This document shows positions 36,272 through 44,895 of a stretch of 64,000 nt of DNA, piece after piece. Numbering within the stretch: the stretch's first letter is position 1; each line of letters begins with the position of its first letter. The stretch is from Bacillus sp. UNC41MFS5 (GTDB lineage: Bacteria > Bacillota > Bacilli > Bacillales_B > DSM-18226), in assembly GCF_000686805.1 (NCBI RefSeq), contig NZ_JMLP01000005.1, forward strand, positions 458,510 through 522,509, given 5' to 3'. The notes under the pieces are model-generated. The model did not search any database and was not told where the DNA came from. It was given only the letters and a program-made list of their open reading frames with translations. Both the position numbers and the translations under genes were made by a program.

Positions 36272-38254
36272 ATGTATTTATTTGCCAATGCAACAATTTA
36301 TATAGGCTTAGCCATTGCGATTTATTCTCTTCTTATTATCACGTTGGGGATTAGCAAGAAAAATCAAAAATACGTTAACAGTGGTAAAGGCGGATTAATT
36401 GCATTATTAGTTTGTTCCTCACTTGCAATGCTATCATTGTTCTACCTTTTAGCAACGTCTCAATTTCAATATGAATATGTTCATGATTATACAAGCAGTG
36501 AACTCCCTATCATCTATAAGCTGACCGCACTATGGGCGGGTAATGCCGGTTCGTTGTTATTGTGGACGTTTTTCTTAACTCTATATACCTGTATGATTGC
36601 TTTCTCACGGAAGTTGAAGGGGAACCCAATGGTCCCATATATTTCTGCCATCTTACTAGCAAATGCGGTTTTCTTCTTCTTTATTCTAGGCTTTGTAGCA
36701 AAACCTTTCATTCTATTAGATGAGATTCCAATCGAAGGTAAGGGTTTAAATCCAATGCTTCAAAACCCTGGTATGATTATACATCCAGTCACACTTTATT
36801 TAGGATATGTTGGTCTTGCCATACCATTTGCCTTTGCGATGGCTGCACTGATCTTAAAAAATGTTGATGATTTCTGGATTAAAATGACAAGACGGTGGAC
36901 GATTATTGCTTGGTTATTTTTAAGTCTGGGTAATATCTTTGGCGGGCAATGGGCTTATGTTGAACTGGGATGGGGCGGATACTGGGCATGGGATCCAGTT
37001 GAAAATGCTTCCTTTATGCCGTGGTTAACGGCTACTGCATTCTTGCACTCCGTCATGATTCAAGAACGAAAAAACATGTTAAAGATATGGAATATTAGCT
37101 TAATCATTGTTTCCTATGCACTTACTTTATTTGGTACCTTCCTTGTACGAAGCGGGGTACTGACATCTGTCCATGCCTTCGCCAATTCAAACCTAGGATT
37201 ATACTTCTTAATCTTTATGGGCGTGGCGGTGATTGGAGCGCTTTATGTATTGATGAGCCGCTACAACCTGCTAAAAAGGAGTGCAGGTGAGTTTAACTCC
37301 TTTGTCTCTAAAGAAAGCAGCTTCTTAGTTAATAATTTATTACTTGTTGGGGCTGCATTTGCTGTATTTTGGGGAACCATTTTCCCGTTAGTATCGGAAG
37401 CAGTCCGGGGTACAAAAGTTACGGTTGGACTTCCATTCTTTAATAAGGTTGAAGCACCGATTTTATTATCAATGATGTTTATCATGGCGGTTTGTCCATT
37501 GCTTGCTTGGCAGAAATCTACCGTAAAAAATCTTAGGAAAAACTTTATGATTCCGGCAATCCTAGCGATCCTAGCGATGATTTTAATGGTAGTTTTAGGA
37601 ATTCAAAAGGCCTGGGCAGTCATTGGTTATGGAGTTATCAGTCTGTTATTAATTACTCATTTCTTAGAGTTTTATAGAGGTGTGAAAGCAAGAAGGAAGA
37701 TGACCAAGGAATCTCCATTAGTTGCCCTTTATCGTTTAATGATACGAAATCGACGCAGATATGGAGGATATATCGTACACCTTGGAATTGCCTTTATTAC
37801 AATGGGGATTATTGGTTCACAGAACTATGATTTACAAACAATGAAAACAGTCGATTTAGGAAAGTCAATTGAATTACAAGATTATCGAATCAATTATGAC
37901 CGGTTAGATCAGAAAAAAGAAGGAATTAATGACATCGTTTATGCCGATGTAACCGTGTTTAGAAATGGTAAAAAGCTGGGCACATACCAGCCTGAAAAGG
38001 TGTTTTATGGGAACTGGGAACAGCCATCTTCTGAGGTTGCCATTATTTCCTCGCTTAAGGAAGACTTATACATCGTATTAAGCGCATGGGAAGACGATGG
38101 AAAAGCTACATTTGTTGTAAAGGTTAATCCAATGATGAATTGGTTGTGGATTGGATCTTTCATGATTGTTATTGGTGCACTGTTTGCCGTTTGGAATGGA
38201 AAATATGGAAATGTAACTCCGAGGTACACAGGAGTTCGTAAAGAGGTGTCATAA
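36272..38254 (+). CDS. ccmF: Cytochrome c heme lyase CcmF
   Basis: A 660-residue polytopic membrane protein that ligates heme from CcmE to apocytochrome CxxCH sites. The tryptophan-rich heme-handling motif WGGYWAWDPVENASFMPWL lies near 233-251; conserved His residues are in MIIHPVTLYLGYVG and ATAFLHSVM; a further RYGGYIVHLGIAF block precedes the large C-terminal outside domain. About 14-15 membrane segments. AAGAAGGTGACG precedes ATG 36272. It ends 2 bases before ccmH. Confidence 0.95.
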   Translation: MYLFANATIYIGLAIAIYSLLIITLGISKKNQKYVNSGKGGLIALLVCSSLAMLSLFYLLATSQFQYEYVHDYTSSELPIIYKLTALWAGNAGSLLLWTFFLTLYTCMIAFSRKLKGNPMVPYISAILLANAVFFFFILGFVAKPFILLDEIPIEGKGLNPMLQNPGMIIHPVTLYLGYVGLAIPFAFAMAALILKNVDDFWIKMTRRWTIIAWLFLSLGNIFGGQWAYVELGWGGYWAWDPVENASFMPWLTATAFLHSVMIQERKNMLKIWNISLIIVSYALTLFGTFLVRSGVLTSVHAFANSNLGLYFLIFMGVAVIGALYVLMSRYNLLKRSAGEFNSFVSKESSFLVNNLLLVGAAFAVFWGTIFPLVSEAVRGTKVTVGLPFFNKVEAPILLSMMFIMAVCPLLAWQKSTVKNLRKNFMIPAILAILAMILMVVLGIQKAWAVIGYGVISLLLITHFLEFYRGVKARRKMTKESPLVALYRLMIRNRRRYGGYIVHLGIAFITMGIIGSQNYDLQTMKTVDLGKSIELQDYRINYDRLDQKKEGINDIVYADVTVFRNGKKLGTYQPEKVFYGNWEQPSSEVAIISSLKEDLYIVLSAWEDDGKATFVVKVNPMMNWLWIGSFMIVIGALFAVWNGKYGNVTPRYTGVRKEVS

Positions 38255-38255
38255 T

Positions 38256-38762
38256 ATGAAAAATAAAATTTATATTGGGCTTCTCATTTTCTTGGCCATC
38301 TTTCAAGGATCATTCCTACGCGTGGAAGCTGCAAAACAGATTGACTATAAATCTGCCGAATTCAAAGCAGTTGCTCAGCAATTCGCTTGTACATGTGGCT
38401 GCGGTCAGAATCATTATGAATGTGATCCCAATACATGTAATCTAACAACTGAGTTTAAAGCAGACTTAGTTGAGATGATGAATAAGGGATGGGATAAGGA
38501 TAAAATACGTGAATACTACATCAATATTTACGGGGAAGAGATATTAACTTCACCGGAGAAAAGTGGTTTTAGTCTAACCGCTTGGGTCCTGCCGTTTGTT
38601 GTAATAGGCGCTGCTGGAATTGCTGTGTTTTTTATCATCCGTAAATGGGTGAAGAAAAAAGGAACAGAAGAAGATGTGGCGGAATACGAGAGTCCCGAGG
38701 ATGAAGTAGAAGGAGAAATCCTTTCCTCCATCATTGATGAAGAACGCAAAAAGTATCTTTAG
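38256..38762 (+). CDS. ccmH: Cytochrome c maturation thiol protein CcmH
   Basis: A 168-residue CcmH/CycL/NrfF-family protein: signal peptide (to about residue 25), thiol domain, membrane helix (about 105-129) and acidic tail. The usual LRCxxCQ is replaced by FACTCGCGQNHYECDPNTC, with Cys at 45, 47, 49, 56 and 61. The DLVEMMNKGWDKDKIREYYINIYGEEIL stretch is typical of the family. It is expected to keep apocytochrome CxxCH cysteines reduced. The CxCxC spacing matches that of the PCYCGC lipoprotein encoded upstream. Confidence 0.9.
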   Translation: MKNKIYIGLLIFLAIFQGSFLRVEAAKQIDYKSAEFKAVAQQFACTCGCGQNHYECDPNTCNLTTEFKADLVEMMNKGWDKDKIREYYINIYGEEILTSPEKSGFSLTAWVLPFVVIGAAGIAVFFIIRKWVKKKGTEEDVAEYESPEDEVEGEILSSIIDEERKKYL

Positions 38763-38774
38763 GATGTGAACAAT

Positions 38775-39149
38775 ATGCAAGATATCACCGTCATTTCGAT
38801 GATTTTTACAACCATTTTAGCGCTTGCTTGTCTATTTCTAATCTTATCACCTTTATTTAAGTGGGATACGTATATACAGGTTTCTTCCAAAGGGAAAGAT
38901 ATCAATGCTACCAAAGAAGCACTTTTGACCACTCTAAATGAAATAGAATTTGAGTTCAAGATGGATAAAATCTCACACGCTGATTATAAGCATTTAAAGA
39001 AACAATATGAGACAGAAGTTGCTAGTATTATGAAGGAAGAAGAAGAATTAATGCAAACGAATATCGACAGAGATTTAATGGATGAAGTGGAAAAAGAAAT
39101 TGAAGCTCAGATGAAGACCTATAAGAACAAAAAGGGGGAAGGAAAGTGA
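38775..39149 (+). CDS. CcmI-like membrane protein
   Basis: A 124-residue protein with one N-terminal membrane helix (ISMIFTTILALACLFLILSPLF) followed by a long amphipathic/coiled region (INATKEALLTTLNEIEFEF, DKISHADYKHLKKQYE). This resembles the N-terminal helix-plus-coiled-coil part of CcmI, lacking the TPR domain; the assignment rests on that pattern and on position. ATG 38775 is used rather than GTG 38766, since AGGATGTG lies upstream. It overlaps the next start by 4 bases. Confidence 0.65.
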   Translation: MQDITVISMIFTTILALACLFLILSPLFKWDTYIQVSSKGKDINATKEALLTTLNEIEFEFKMDKISHADYKHLKKQYETEVASIMKEEEELMQTNIDRDLMDEVEKEIEAQMKTYKNKKGEGK

Positions 39150-40141
39150 TCAAAAAAATCACCGTTTTCTTCCTCGGGATGATGCTGTTAATCCCATTTC
39201 ATGGTTTAGCGGCATCAGATTCAAAGGTTTCAATTGATATGCATTATATCGTGATTAGTCCTACAGAAGACGGTGGGACGAATATGATGAATATGGTTAA
39301 CTATACAAATACCGCTGGACAAGAATTTAAAGGTGACGGAAAAAGTGAAGCAGTCTTAAATGTAACCCTTCCTGAAGGTGCAGAAGATCTTAACTTTTTA
39401 GATAATCAAATTGCTTTTAAAGAGATGGATAAGGGGTTCATTACAACATCACCAATTCCAGCCAATCAAACGATGGTATTGCCATACAGCTATAGAATGG
39501 CAAAGGGGAAAGTAATAAGTTTAAAATCGGACTATCCCGTACAAATGATGCAGATTCTCGTTCCAGAAGGAAGAGGAAGTATTGAAGTAAAGGGCGCTGA
39601 AGCGACAAGTCAAGGCAGCTTCAAATTTGATGACCAAAATTACTTTGGCTATAGTATTGAAGGACTTAAGGCTAACCAGGCGTTTACTCTGGTTTATAAC
39701 AAAGATGTTCAGCCACCTGCAGATGAGACCAAGAAGGCGGAAGCAACTAGTGAAAGTGAAAATAATAGTTCGGTCACACACACAGCGCCTGCTTTCCATA
39801 ATCCTGGTCATTTAAGAATCTGGGCACAATCCCCATTACATCGCTTTAACCCGCATGTGTTCTTGATTATTTTAGTGGCGATTGTCATTGCAGGAATCTC
39901 TTATTATATCTATTTTAGGAGGAAAGCAAGAATACTAGACGAACGTCTTGGAGCAGATAAGGAAGAGAAAGCATTTAAACTATTAATGACCAAGCAAAAA
40001 GCAATTATGGATAAGATCATAGAATTGGAAGAATCCTTCGGTGATGGGAAGCTTTCAGAGGATGAATACCACGCAAAGCTTGAAGCTTATAAACAACATC
40101 TTGTCCAAGTAAAATTAAATCTGCGTAACTATGTAGAGTAG
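39146..40141 (+). CDS. Unknown exported membrane-anchored protein, ccm-linked (paralog 2)
   Basis: A 331-residue protein similar in layout to the product at 34728. It has a signal peptide (ITVFFLGMMLLIPFHGLAA), a beta-rich outside domain (about 25-190), a membrane helix (about 235-255, VFLIILVAIVIAGISYYIY) and a cytosolic helical tail ending FGDGKLSEDEYHAKLEAYKQHL, again SHOCT-like. Shared points with paralog 1 include YTNTAGQEF/ITNKSGQDY, LPYSYRM/FVIEYYT and GLKANQAFTLVYNKD/NVKADAGLKYSFSYKKD. GTG 39146 overlaps the preceding stop. Placed between the CcmI-like gene and ccmA. Function unknown. Confidence 0.75.
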   Translation: MIKKITVFFLGMMLLIPFHGLAASDSKVSIDMHYIVISPTEDGGTNMMNMVNYTNTAGQEFKGDGKSEAVLNVTLPEGAEDLNFLDNQIAFKEMDKGFITTSPIPANQTMVLPYSYRMAKGKVISLKSDYPVQMMQILVPEGRGSIEVKGAEATSQGSFKFDDQNYFGYSIEGLKANQAFTLVYNKDVQPPADETKKAEATSESENNSSVTHTAPAFHNPGHLRIWAQSPLHRFNPHVFLIILVAIVIAGISYYIYFRRKARILDERLGADKEEKAFKLLMTKQKAIMDKIIELEESFGDGKLSEDEYHAKLEAYKQHLVQVKLNLRNYVE

Positions 40142-40165
40142 CAGCTGGGATGGGAGAGACTGCAA

Positions 40166-40870
40166 ATGATAGAAATAAAAAAGCTAACGAAGCAAGCCGA
40201 TAATAAACTTATCTTGCGTGGTGTAGACCTCTTAATAAATAAAGGAGAAACAGTTGCCATACTCGGACCCAATGGAGCAGGGAAAAGTACACTTCTTAAA
40301 GTGCTGGCAACCTTAATAAAACCTACATCAGGACTGATCAAGGTTAATGGTATGGATTTGAAAAAAAACCATATAAAAATAAAAAAAATAATGGGTTATT
40401 TACCCCATTCCAGTTTGCTTTATGATCATTACACACCGTTAGAAAATATTGTCTTCTTCGGAAATATATATGGTGTTAAAAATGTTGAACAACGAGCAAC
40501 GGAGCTTGTAAAAGAGGTAGGCTTATCATTCTTTTTGAATGAACCTGTAAAGAACTTCTCACGCGGGATGAATCAAAGGATTGCTATCGCACGGGCAATT
40601 GTTCATGAACCAGAAATACTCTTATTGGACGAGCCGCACACAGGGTTGGACCAAGGAGCTATTGGGATATTGAACAATGTGATCCTTTCTATGAAAGCAA
40701 AAGGGACGACTACTTTGATGGTAACACATGATTTTAAACAAGCAGCTGAAATCTGCGACAGGATTATTATTGTTAAAAATGGAAAGATTGTCGATGATTT
40801 TAGGATTGAAAATCAAAACTTAGGATATGTTTCTGAGAAATATGAGCAATTAGTGGAGGGCGTATCATGA
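40166..40870 (+). CDS. ccmA: Heme exporter ABC ATPase CcmA
   Basis: A 234-residue ABC ATPase that, with CcmB, CcmC and CcmD, releases holo-CcmE. Walker A GPNGAGKSTLLKVL is at about 33-46, the ABC signature is FSRGMNQRIAIARA, Walker B EILLLDEPHTGLD and the switch His VTHDF. GGGAGAG lies before ATG 40166. It overlaps ccmB by 4 bases (ATGA). Confidence 0.92.
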   Translation: MIEIKKLTKQADNKLILRGVDLLINKGETVAILGPNGAGKSTLLKVLATLIKPTSGLIKVNGMDLKKNHIKIKKIMGYLPHSSLLYDHYTPLENIVFFGNIYGVKNVEQRATELVKEVGLSFFLNEPVKNFSRGMNQRIAIARAIVHEPEILLLDEPHTGLDQGAIGILNNVILSMKAKGTTTLMVTHDFKQAAEICDRIIIVKNGKIVDDFRIENQNLGYVSEKYEQLVEGVS

Positions 40871-41547
40871 ACCTTTTTCGAACAGCCCTCTTACTAGCTA
40901 AAAAGGATCTATATTCCGAGCTAAAAACGAAGCAAATAATGGTCACACAAATTATATTTGCTGGTCTAGTGATTGTGGTTTTCAGCTTTGCCTTTGACCC
41001 TGCTAATAATACAACCAAAGCAGTTATTCCTGGGGTTATTTGGGTTATTATCGTTTTTGCAGGAATATTAGGTCTAAACCGGTCGTTTATTTCAGAGCAG
41101 CGGAATGACACGATGCAAGGATTATTGGTGGCACCAATGGAGGCAGCCAGCATTTATTTAGGAAAGTTCTTAGCCAATTTTACCATGATGCTGATCGTAG
41201 AACTTGTTTCGATCCCATTTTTGTTCCTATTGTTTGATTTCAAATTCTATGGAAGTATTCCTTATTTTATCTTAGTAGTTTTCTTGGGAAGTTTTGGATT
41301 TATCGCCATTGGTACATTCCTTGCTGCATTAGCAGCCAATTCTAAAAGCAGCGAAATGCTGCTTCCGCTATTGCTGTTTCCGATAACGACACCCATCTTA
41401 ATCGGTGTTGTTCAAGCAACAAGAATCATCCTAACCAACATGGAGAAATTTTCAAGTGCCGTGGCTTGGATCCAGTTGGTTACAGCGTACGATGTTATCT
41501 TCTTTGTTGTTTGTTTCTTATTAATAGATTATGTGCTGGAGGTTTAA
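40867..41547 (+). CDS. ccmB: Heme exporter permease CcmB
   Basis: A 226-residue six-helix membrane protein of the CcmB family. Family traits visible are the short N-terminal KDLYSELKTKQ, the first helix IIFAGLVIVVFSFAF, the loop GILGLNRSFISEQRNDTMQGLL and the last helix. Partner of CcmA. Start overlaps the end of ccmA. Confidence 0.92.
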   Translation: MNLFRTALLLAKKDLYSELKTKQIMVTQIIFAGLVIVVFSFAFDPANNTTKAVIPGVIWVIIVFAGILGLNRSFISEQRNDTMQGLLVAPMEAASIYLGKFLANFTMMLIVELVSIPFLFLLFDFKFYGSIPYFILVVFLGSFGFIAIGTFLAALAANSKSSEMLLPLLLFPITTPILIGVVQATRIILTNMEKFSSAVAWIQLVTAYDVIFFVVCFLLIDYVLEV

Positions 41548-41550
41548 GTG

Positions 41551-42312
41551 ATGAGTATGAATCTCGAACGGGAGAAAGCAGTACTTCCTGGAACTCAAAT
41601 AAATGTTAAAAAGAGCCTGGATCTGTCAAAGATTTTATTTGGTGCGACAGTTATATCTATGCTGGTTGCCCTGTATTTTATCTTTATCTTTGCGGCTGAA
41701 GAAGTAACGATGGGAGCGGCCCAAAAAATCTTTTATTTTCATGTAAGTTCTGCATGGCTTGCATTCATGGCATTCTTTGTAACATTTGTATTTAGTATTT
41801 TGTTTTTAATCAAGCGAAAAAGAATATTTGACACCTATGCCTATATTTCTGCAGAAATTGGTGTGGTGTTTACAATCATCGTTTTAACGACAGGTCCGAT
41901 TTGGGCAAAATCTTCGTGGAATACTTGGTGGGTATGGGAACCGCGGTTAATTACAACGTTGATTCTATTTTTCATCTATATAGCCTACATTATGATACGA
42001 CAGATGGATGGAGTTTGGGATAAAAAAGCCAGGCTGGCTGCTGTATTTGGAATTATCGGGTTTGCTGATGTTCCGATTGTATTCTTCGCGATTCGCTGGT
42101 GGCAAACAAAATTCCACCCAATAGTATTTGGTGAGGGACCTTCCCAAAAAGGCGGAGGTATTGAAGGTACCATGTTAGTAGCCCTGTTTGTTTCACTTGC
42201 AGCATTTACCATTCTTTATTCTTACCTTCTTCATAAAGGTGTTTCCTTTGAAAAAATGAAACTTAGAGTTGAGCGGTATAAAGAAAAATTACGAGAAGAC
42301 TTGGAAAAATAG
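41551..42312 (+). CDS. ccmC: Heme handling protein CcmC
   Basis: A 253-residue six-helix membrane protein that delivers heme to CcmE. The tryptophan-rich motif is WAKSSWNTWWVWEPRLIT; conserved His are in FYFHVSSAW near the second helix and VFGEG/WWQTKFHP region after it. ATG 41551 lies 8 bases after GGAGG; GTG 41548 is also in frame. It follows ccmB immediately and precedes ccmD by 12 bases. Confidence 0.94.
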   Translation: MSMNLEREKAVLPGTQINVKKSLDLSKILFGATVISMLVALYFIFIFAAEEVTMGAAQKIFYFHVSSAWLAFMAFFVTFVFSILFLIKRKRIFDTYAYISAEIGVVFTIIVLTTGPIWAKSSWNTWWVWEPRLITTLILFFIYIAYIMIRQMDGVWDKKARLAAVFGIIGFADVPIVFFAIRWWQTKFHPIVFGEGPSQKGGGIEGTMLVALFVSLAAFTILYSYLLHKGVSFEKMKLRVERYKEKLREDLEK

Positions 42313-42324
42313 GAGGAATTAATC

Positions 42325-42456
42325 ATGGGATTTGAATTTATGTATGGTGCGTATTCAGTGGCGTGGGTTGTTATATTCTCATATATGCTAATACTTGGTA
42401 AGAGACATACAAAACTGAAGAAAGAAATTGAATTCTTAAAACAACTAGAAAAATAA
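42325..42456 (+). CDS. ccmD: CcmD-like small membrane protein
   Basis: A 43-residue protein starting MGFEFMYGAYSVAWVV: one membrane helix (AWVVIFSYMLILG) and a basic/acidic cytosolic tail (KRHTKLKKEIEFLKQLEK). Size, topology and position directly after ccmC are those of CcmD, which helps release holo-CcmE from CcmABC. AGGAGG lies 9 bases before ATG 42325. It is easily missed because it is so short. Confidence 0.85.
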   Translation: MGFEFMYGAYSVAWVVIFSYMLILGKRHTKLKKEIEFLKQLEK

Positions 42457-42472
42457 TTAATATGTAATTTAG

Positions 42473-42499
42473 GGCCTGTGTTGAATTAACAGGCCTTTT
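42473..42499 (+). terminator. Weak hairpin between ccmD and the CcmG-like gene
   Basis: Stem GGCCTGT/ACAGGCC with a 9-base loop and only four T, so it may end or attenuate transcription of the ccm operon before the last gene. Confidence 0.6.
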
Positions 42500-42533
42500 G
42501 CATAGAACCTTAGAGGTGTCAGGAGGAAATACG

Positions 42534-43043
42534 ATGAACAAGCGGGTCATTAAATTATTCGTATTGATTCTTATTGTAGGTATGTTCGGTTTCTTTGGTT
42601 ATAGTTTAGTAACAAAAGGCAAACATACAGATGTAGGGGATAAAGCGTATAATTTTTCACTGCCAAATTTAGATGGAAGTACAACCAAACTCAGTGATTT
42701 TAAGGGAGAAGTTGTAATATTGAATTATTTTGCCTCATGGTGTGCTCCGTGTAAGGAAGAGCTACCGGAACTAGAATCGTTCCAAAAAGAATATGGGAAT
42801 CAATACAACTTCCTTATGATTAATCGCGGGGAGACCATGGATAAGATTAATAAAGTAACAGAGAAAAATAAAGCTGGAATGAATTATTTATTCGATTATA
42901 ATGCTAAAGTTTCGAAAATGTATAATGTGACAGGCCAGCCTGAAACCTTTGTAATTGATAAACAAGGGGTAATAAGAGAGCATTTTAATGGACCAGTGAC
43001 AGAAATGCAATTATATAATTGGGCAAAGAAATATGATAACTAA
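42534..43043 (+). CDS. Thiol-disulfide oxidoreductase, CcmG/ResA/TlpA-like
   Basis: A 169-residue membrane-anchored thioredoxin. N-terminal helix (FVLILIVGMFGFFGYSLV), then a TlpA fold with YFASWCAPCKEELPELESF, redox Cys70 and Cys73, and the cis-Pro segment GQPETFVIDKQG. It is expected to reduce apocytochrome or CcmH disulfides on the outer face. AGGAGGAAATACG precedes ATG 42534. It is the last gene of the cytochrome block, and may have its own transcript. Confidence 0.9.
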   Translation: MNKRVIKLFVLILIVGMFGFFGYSLVTKGKHTDVGDKAYNFSLPNLDGSTTKLSDFKGEVVILNYFASWCAPCKEELPELESFQKEYGNQYNFLMINRGETMDKINKVTEKNKAGMNYLFDYNAKVSKMYNVTGQPETFVIDKQGVIREHFNGPVTEMQLYNWAKKYDN

Positions 43044-43048
43044 ACTAC

Positions 43049-43088
43049 AAAAAAGGATGGAACCAACAAATCGGCTCCATCCTTTTTT
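43049..43088. terminator. Bidirectional terminator after the CcmG-like gene
   Basis: A long stem AAAAAAGGATGG/CCATCCTTTTTT between two converging genes, with A and T runs on either side. Confidence 0.88.
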
Positions 43089-43758
43089 AATTTAAAGGCT
43101 TAAATTTAAATTCTACGATTACTTCTGCTTTGACTATGATTTGTCCGGGTTCTAGTGGTGTGGAAGTTTTCATGAAAGTGGCAGACTGAGTAAATACAGG
43201 CTGAACCGAACTTCCTCCCTCGACAACTAGAATGGGTGTAGGATTTAACGATACATTTAGTGTGCTTGCAATCGTTTTGGCTTTTTCAGTGGCATTATTT
43301 ACTGCAAGAACTAAAGCCTGCTGATAAAATAATTCCTTGTTTTTTGCAGTAAATTGAACATTAGAGATGTAGTTTACCCCGTTCTGAACAGCTGTGTCTA
43401 CAACCTTTCCGATGATTGATAAGTCATCAATTATTACCTTCAAAATATGAGTTATTTTATAGCCTCGAAATATTTGTTTCCCTTGATCATAATCATAATC
43501 GGATTCAATTCGATAATCGAAGGTTTGAATATGATTTTTAGTTATGCCCAGTGCAATGAGAGAGTCGATTACCTTTGTCACTTCAACGGAATTCTGTTGC
43601 TGCGCCGTGATTAATTGCTTACCTTCAGTAATAATCCCTAGGTTTACTGAAGCCGAGTCAGGCTGTACGGCTATTTCCCCCTCACCTGATACTTTAATGA
43701 AGTGACCCTTTTGAGAGTGTCCATTTCGATTATGGGGAGGGTAATTGTAATTGTCCAC
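43087..43758 (-). CDS. SIMPL-domain (DUF541) protein
   Basis: A 223-residue protein of the SIMPL family (homolog names include BP26 and YggE). Typical text is ISVSGEGEIAVQPDSASVNLGI-like (here VSGEGEIAVQPDSASVNLG), SVEVTKVIDSLIALGI and the C-terminal PGQIIVKAEVIVEF. There is no clear signal peptide. Function is unknown; relatives are linked to stress tolerance. On the minus strand it separates the cytochrome block from spoIIIA. Confidence 0.88.
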   Translation of the reverse strand: MDNYNYPPHNRNGHSQKGHFIKVSGEGEIAVQPDSASVNLGIITEGKQLITAQQQNSVEVTKVIDSLIALGITKNHIQTFDYRIESDYDYDQGKQIFRGYKITHILKVIIDDLSIIGKVVDTAVQNGVNYISNVQFTAKNKELFYQQALVLAVNNATEKAKTIASTLNVSLNPTPILVVEGGSSVQPVFTQSATFMKTSTPLEPGQIIVKAEVIVEFKFKPLN

Positions 43759-43971
43759 TTTTAAATTCCTCCTTCGTGGTTTTTCCTTCCTATAAAATAC
43801 GACCCATTTTAAGAAACATTCCGAAAATTAATTCCCCTTTTTACATATAAAGTTTACTTCTAGCCATATGGATTGAATTTGAGAAGAAATGACAGATTTG
43901 AAAGTCATAATGTGACCAAGCAGGCATACATTTTAAATAATGATAAATGCAATTAAGAGGAGGTTGCACTA

Positions 43972-44895
43972 GTGGAAAAAATCCTAAACTTTTTACCTAA
44001 AAAAATAGCAGACCTAATCAGCAAAATCCCTCCTAACCTAAAAGAAGAATTAGAAGAAATTCGTATTCGCATCAATCGACCAATTGAAATAACAATGAGA
44101 GGGAAACCCAGATTTTTATCCTATATTATCCAACCGGAAGATGCTATTCATCTAATGAATAAAATAAGTCATTTCTCCATCTATACACTTGAAGAAGAGC
44201 TTAAGCAGGGTTTTATAACTGTTTCTGGAGGACATCGGATTGGACTCGCAGGCAAGGTAATTCTTGAGGGTGGTAAGGTGAAGGCGATTAGAGATATTTC
44301 CTCTTTTAATATCCGGATTGCCAGAGAGAAGGTAGGGATAGCAGAACCGCTTATACCATACATCTTTCAAGCCAGATGGATGCATACGATGGTGATTGGA
44401 CCGCCCCAAACAGGTAAAACAACATTACTACGTGATATTGCAAGAATTGCTTCCTCGGGATTCGGAGTAAGGGGAATAGAGTCAAGTAAGGTCGGAATTG
44501 TAGATGAACGAAGTGAAATTGCTGGTTGTGTTAATGGAATCCCGCAATTGACCTTTGGTGACCGCTTGGATGTATTAGATGCCTGTCCGAAAGCTGAAGG
44601 AATGATGATGATGATCCGTTCTATGAGTCCAGATATATTGGTAGTTGATGAAATCGGACGGAAAGAAGATAGTGAGGCGATCCAAGAGGCTGTTCATGCA
44701 GGAATCACTTTGATGATGACCACACATGGGACGAGCATGGAAGAAGTAAAGAACAGACCATCTCTACGATATATTCTCGAACAAAGAATTTTTCAACGCT
44801 TTATTGTCTTAGATAGGTCATCGGGCCCGGGGACAATTACACATATTTTAGATGCGAATGGTAATGAAATGAATCAAAAAGTGAGAGTGACATAA
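43972..44895 (+). CDS. spoIIIAA: Stage III sporulation ATPase SpoIIIAA
   Basis: A 307-residue GspE-like ATPase of the mother-cell-to-forespore channel. Walker A GPPQTGKTTLLRDIA is near 143-157 and Walker B DILVVDEIGRKED further on. GTG 43972 follows AGAGGAGG. First gene of the eight-gene spoIIIA operon, made in the mother cell under sigma-E; a sigma-E promoter was not pinned down. Confidence 0.96.
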   Translation: MEKILNFLPKKIADLISKIPPNLKEELEEIRIRINRPIEITMRGKPRFLSYIIQPEDAIHLMNKISHFSIYTLEEELKQGFITVSGGHRIGLAGKVILEGGKVKAIRDISSFNIRIAREKVGIAEPLIPYIFQARWMHTMVIGPPQTGKTTLLRDIARIASSGFGVRGIESSKVGIVDERSEIAGCVNGIPQLTFGDRLDVLDACPKAEGMMMMIRSMSPDILVVDEIGRKEDSEAIQEAVHAGITLMMTTHGTSMEEVKNRPSLRYILEQRIFQRFIVLDRSSGPGTITHILDANGNEMNQKVRVT

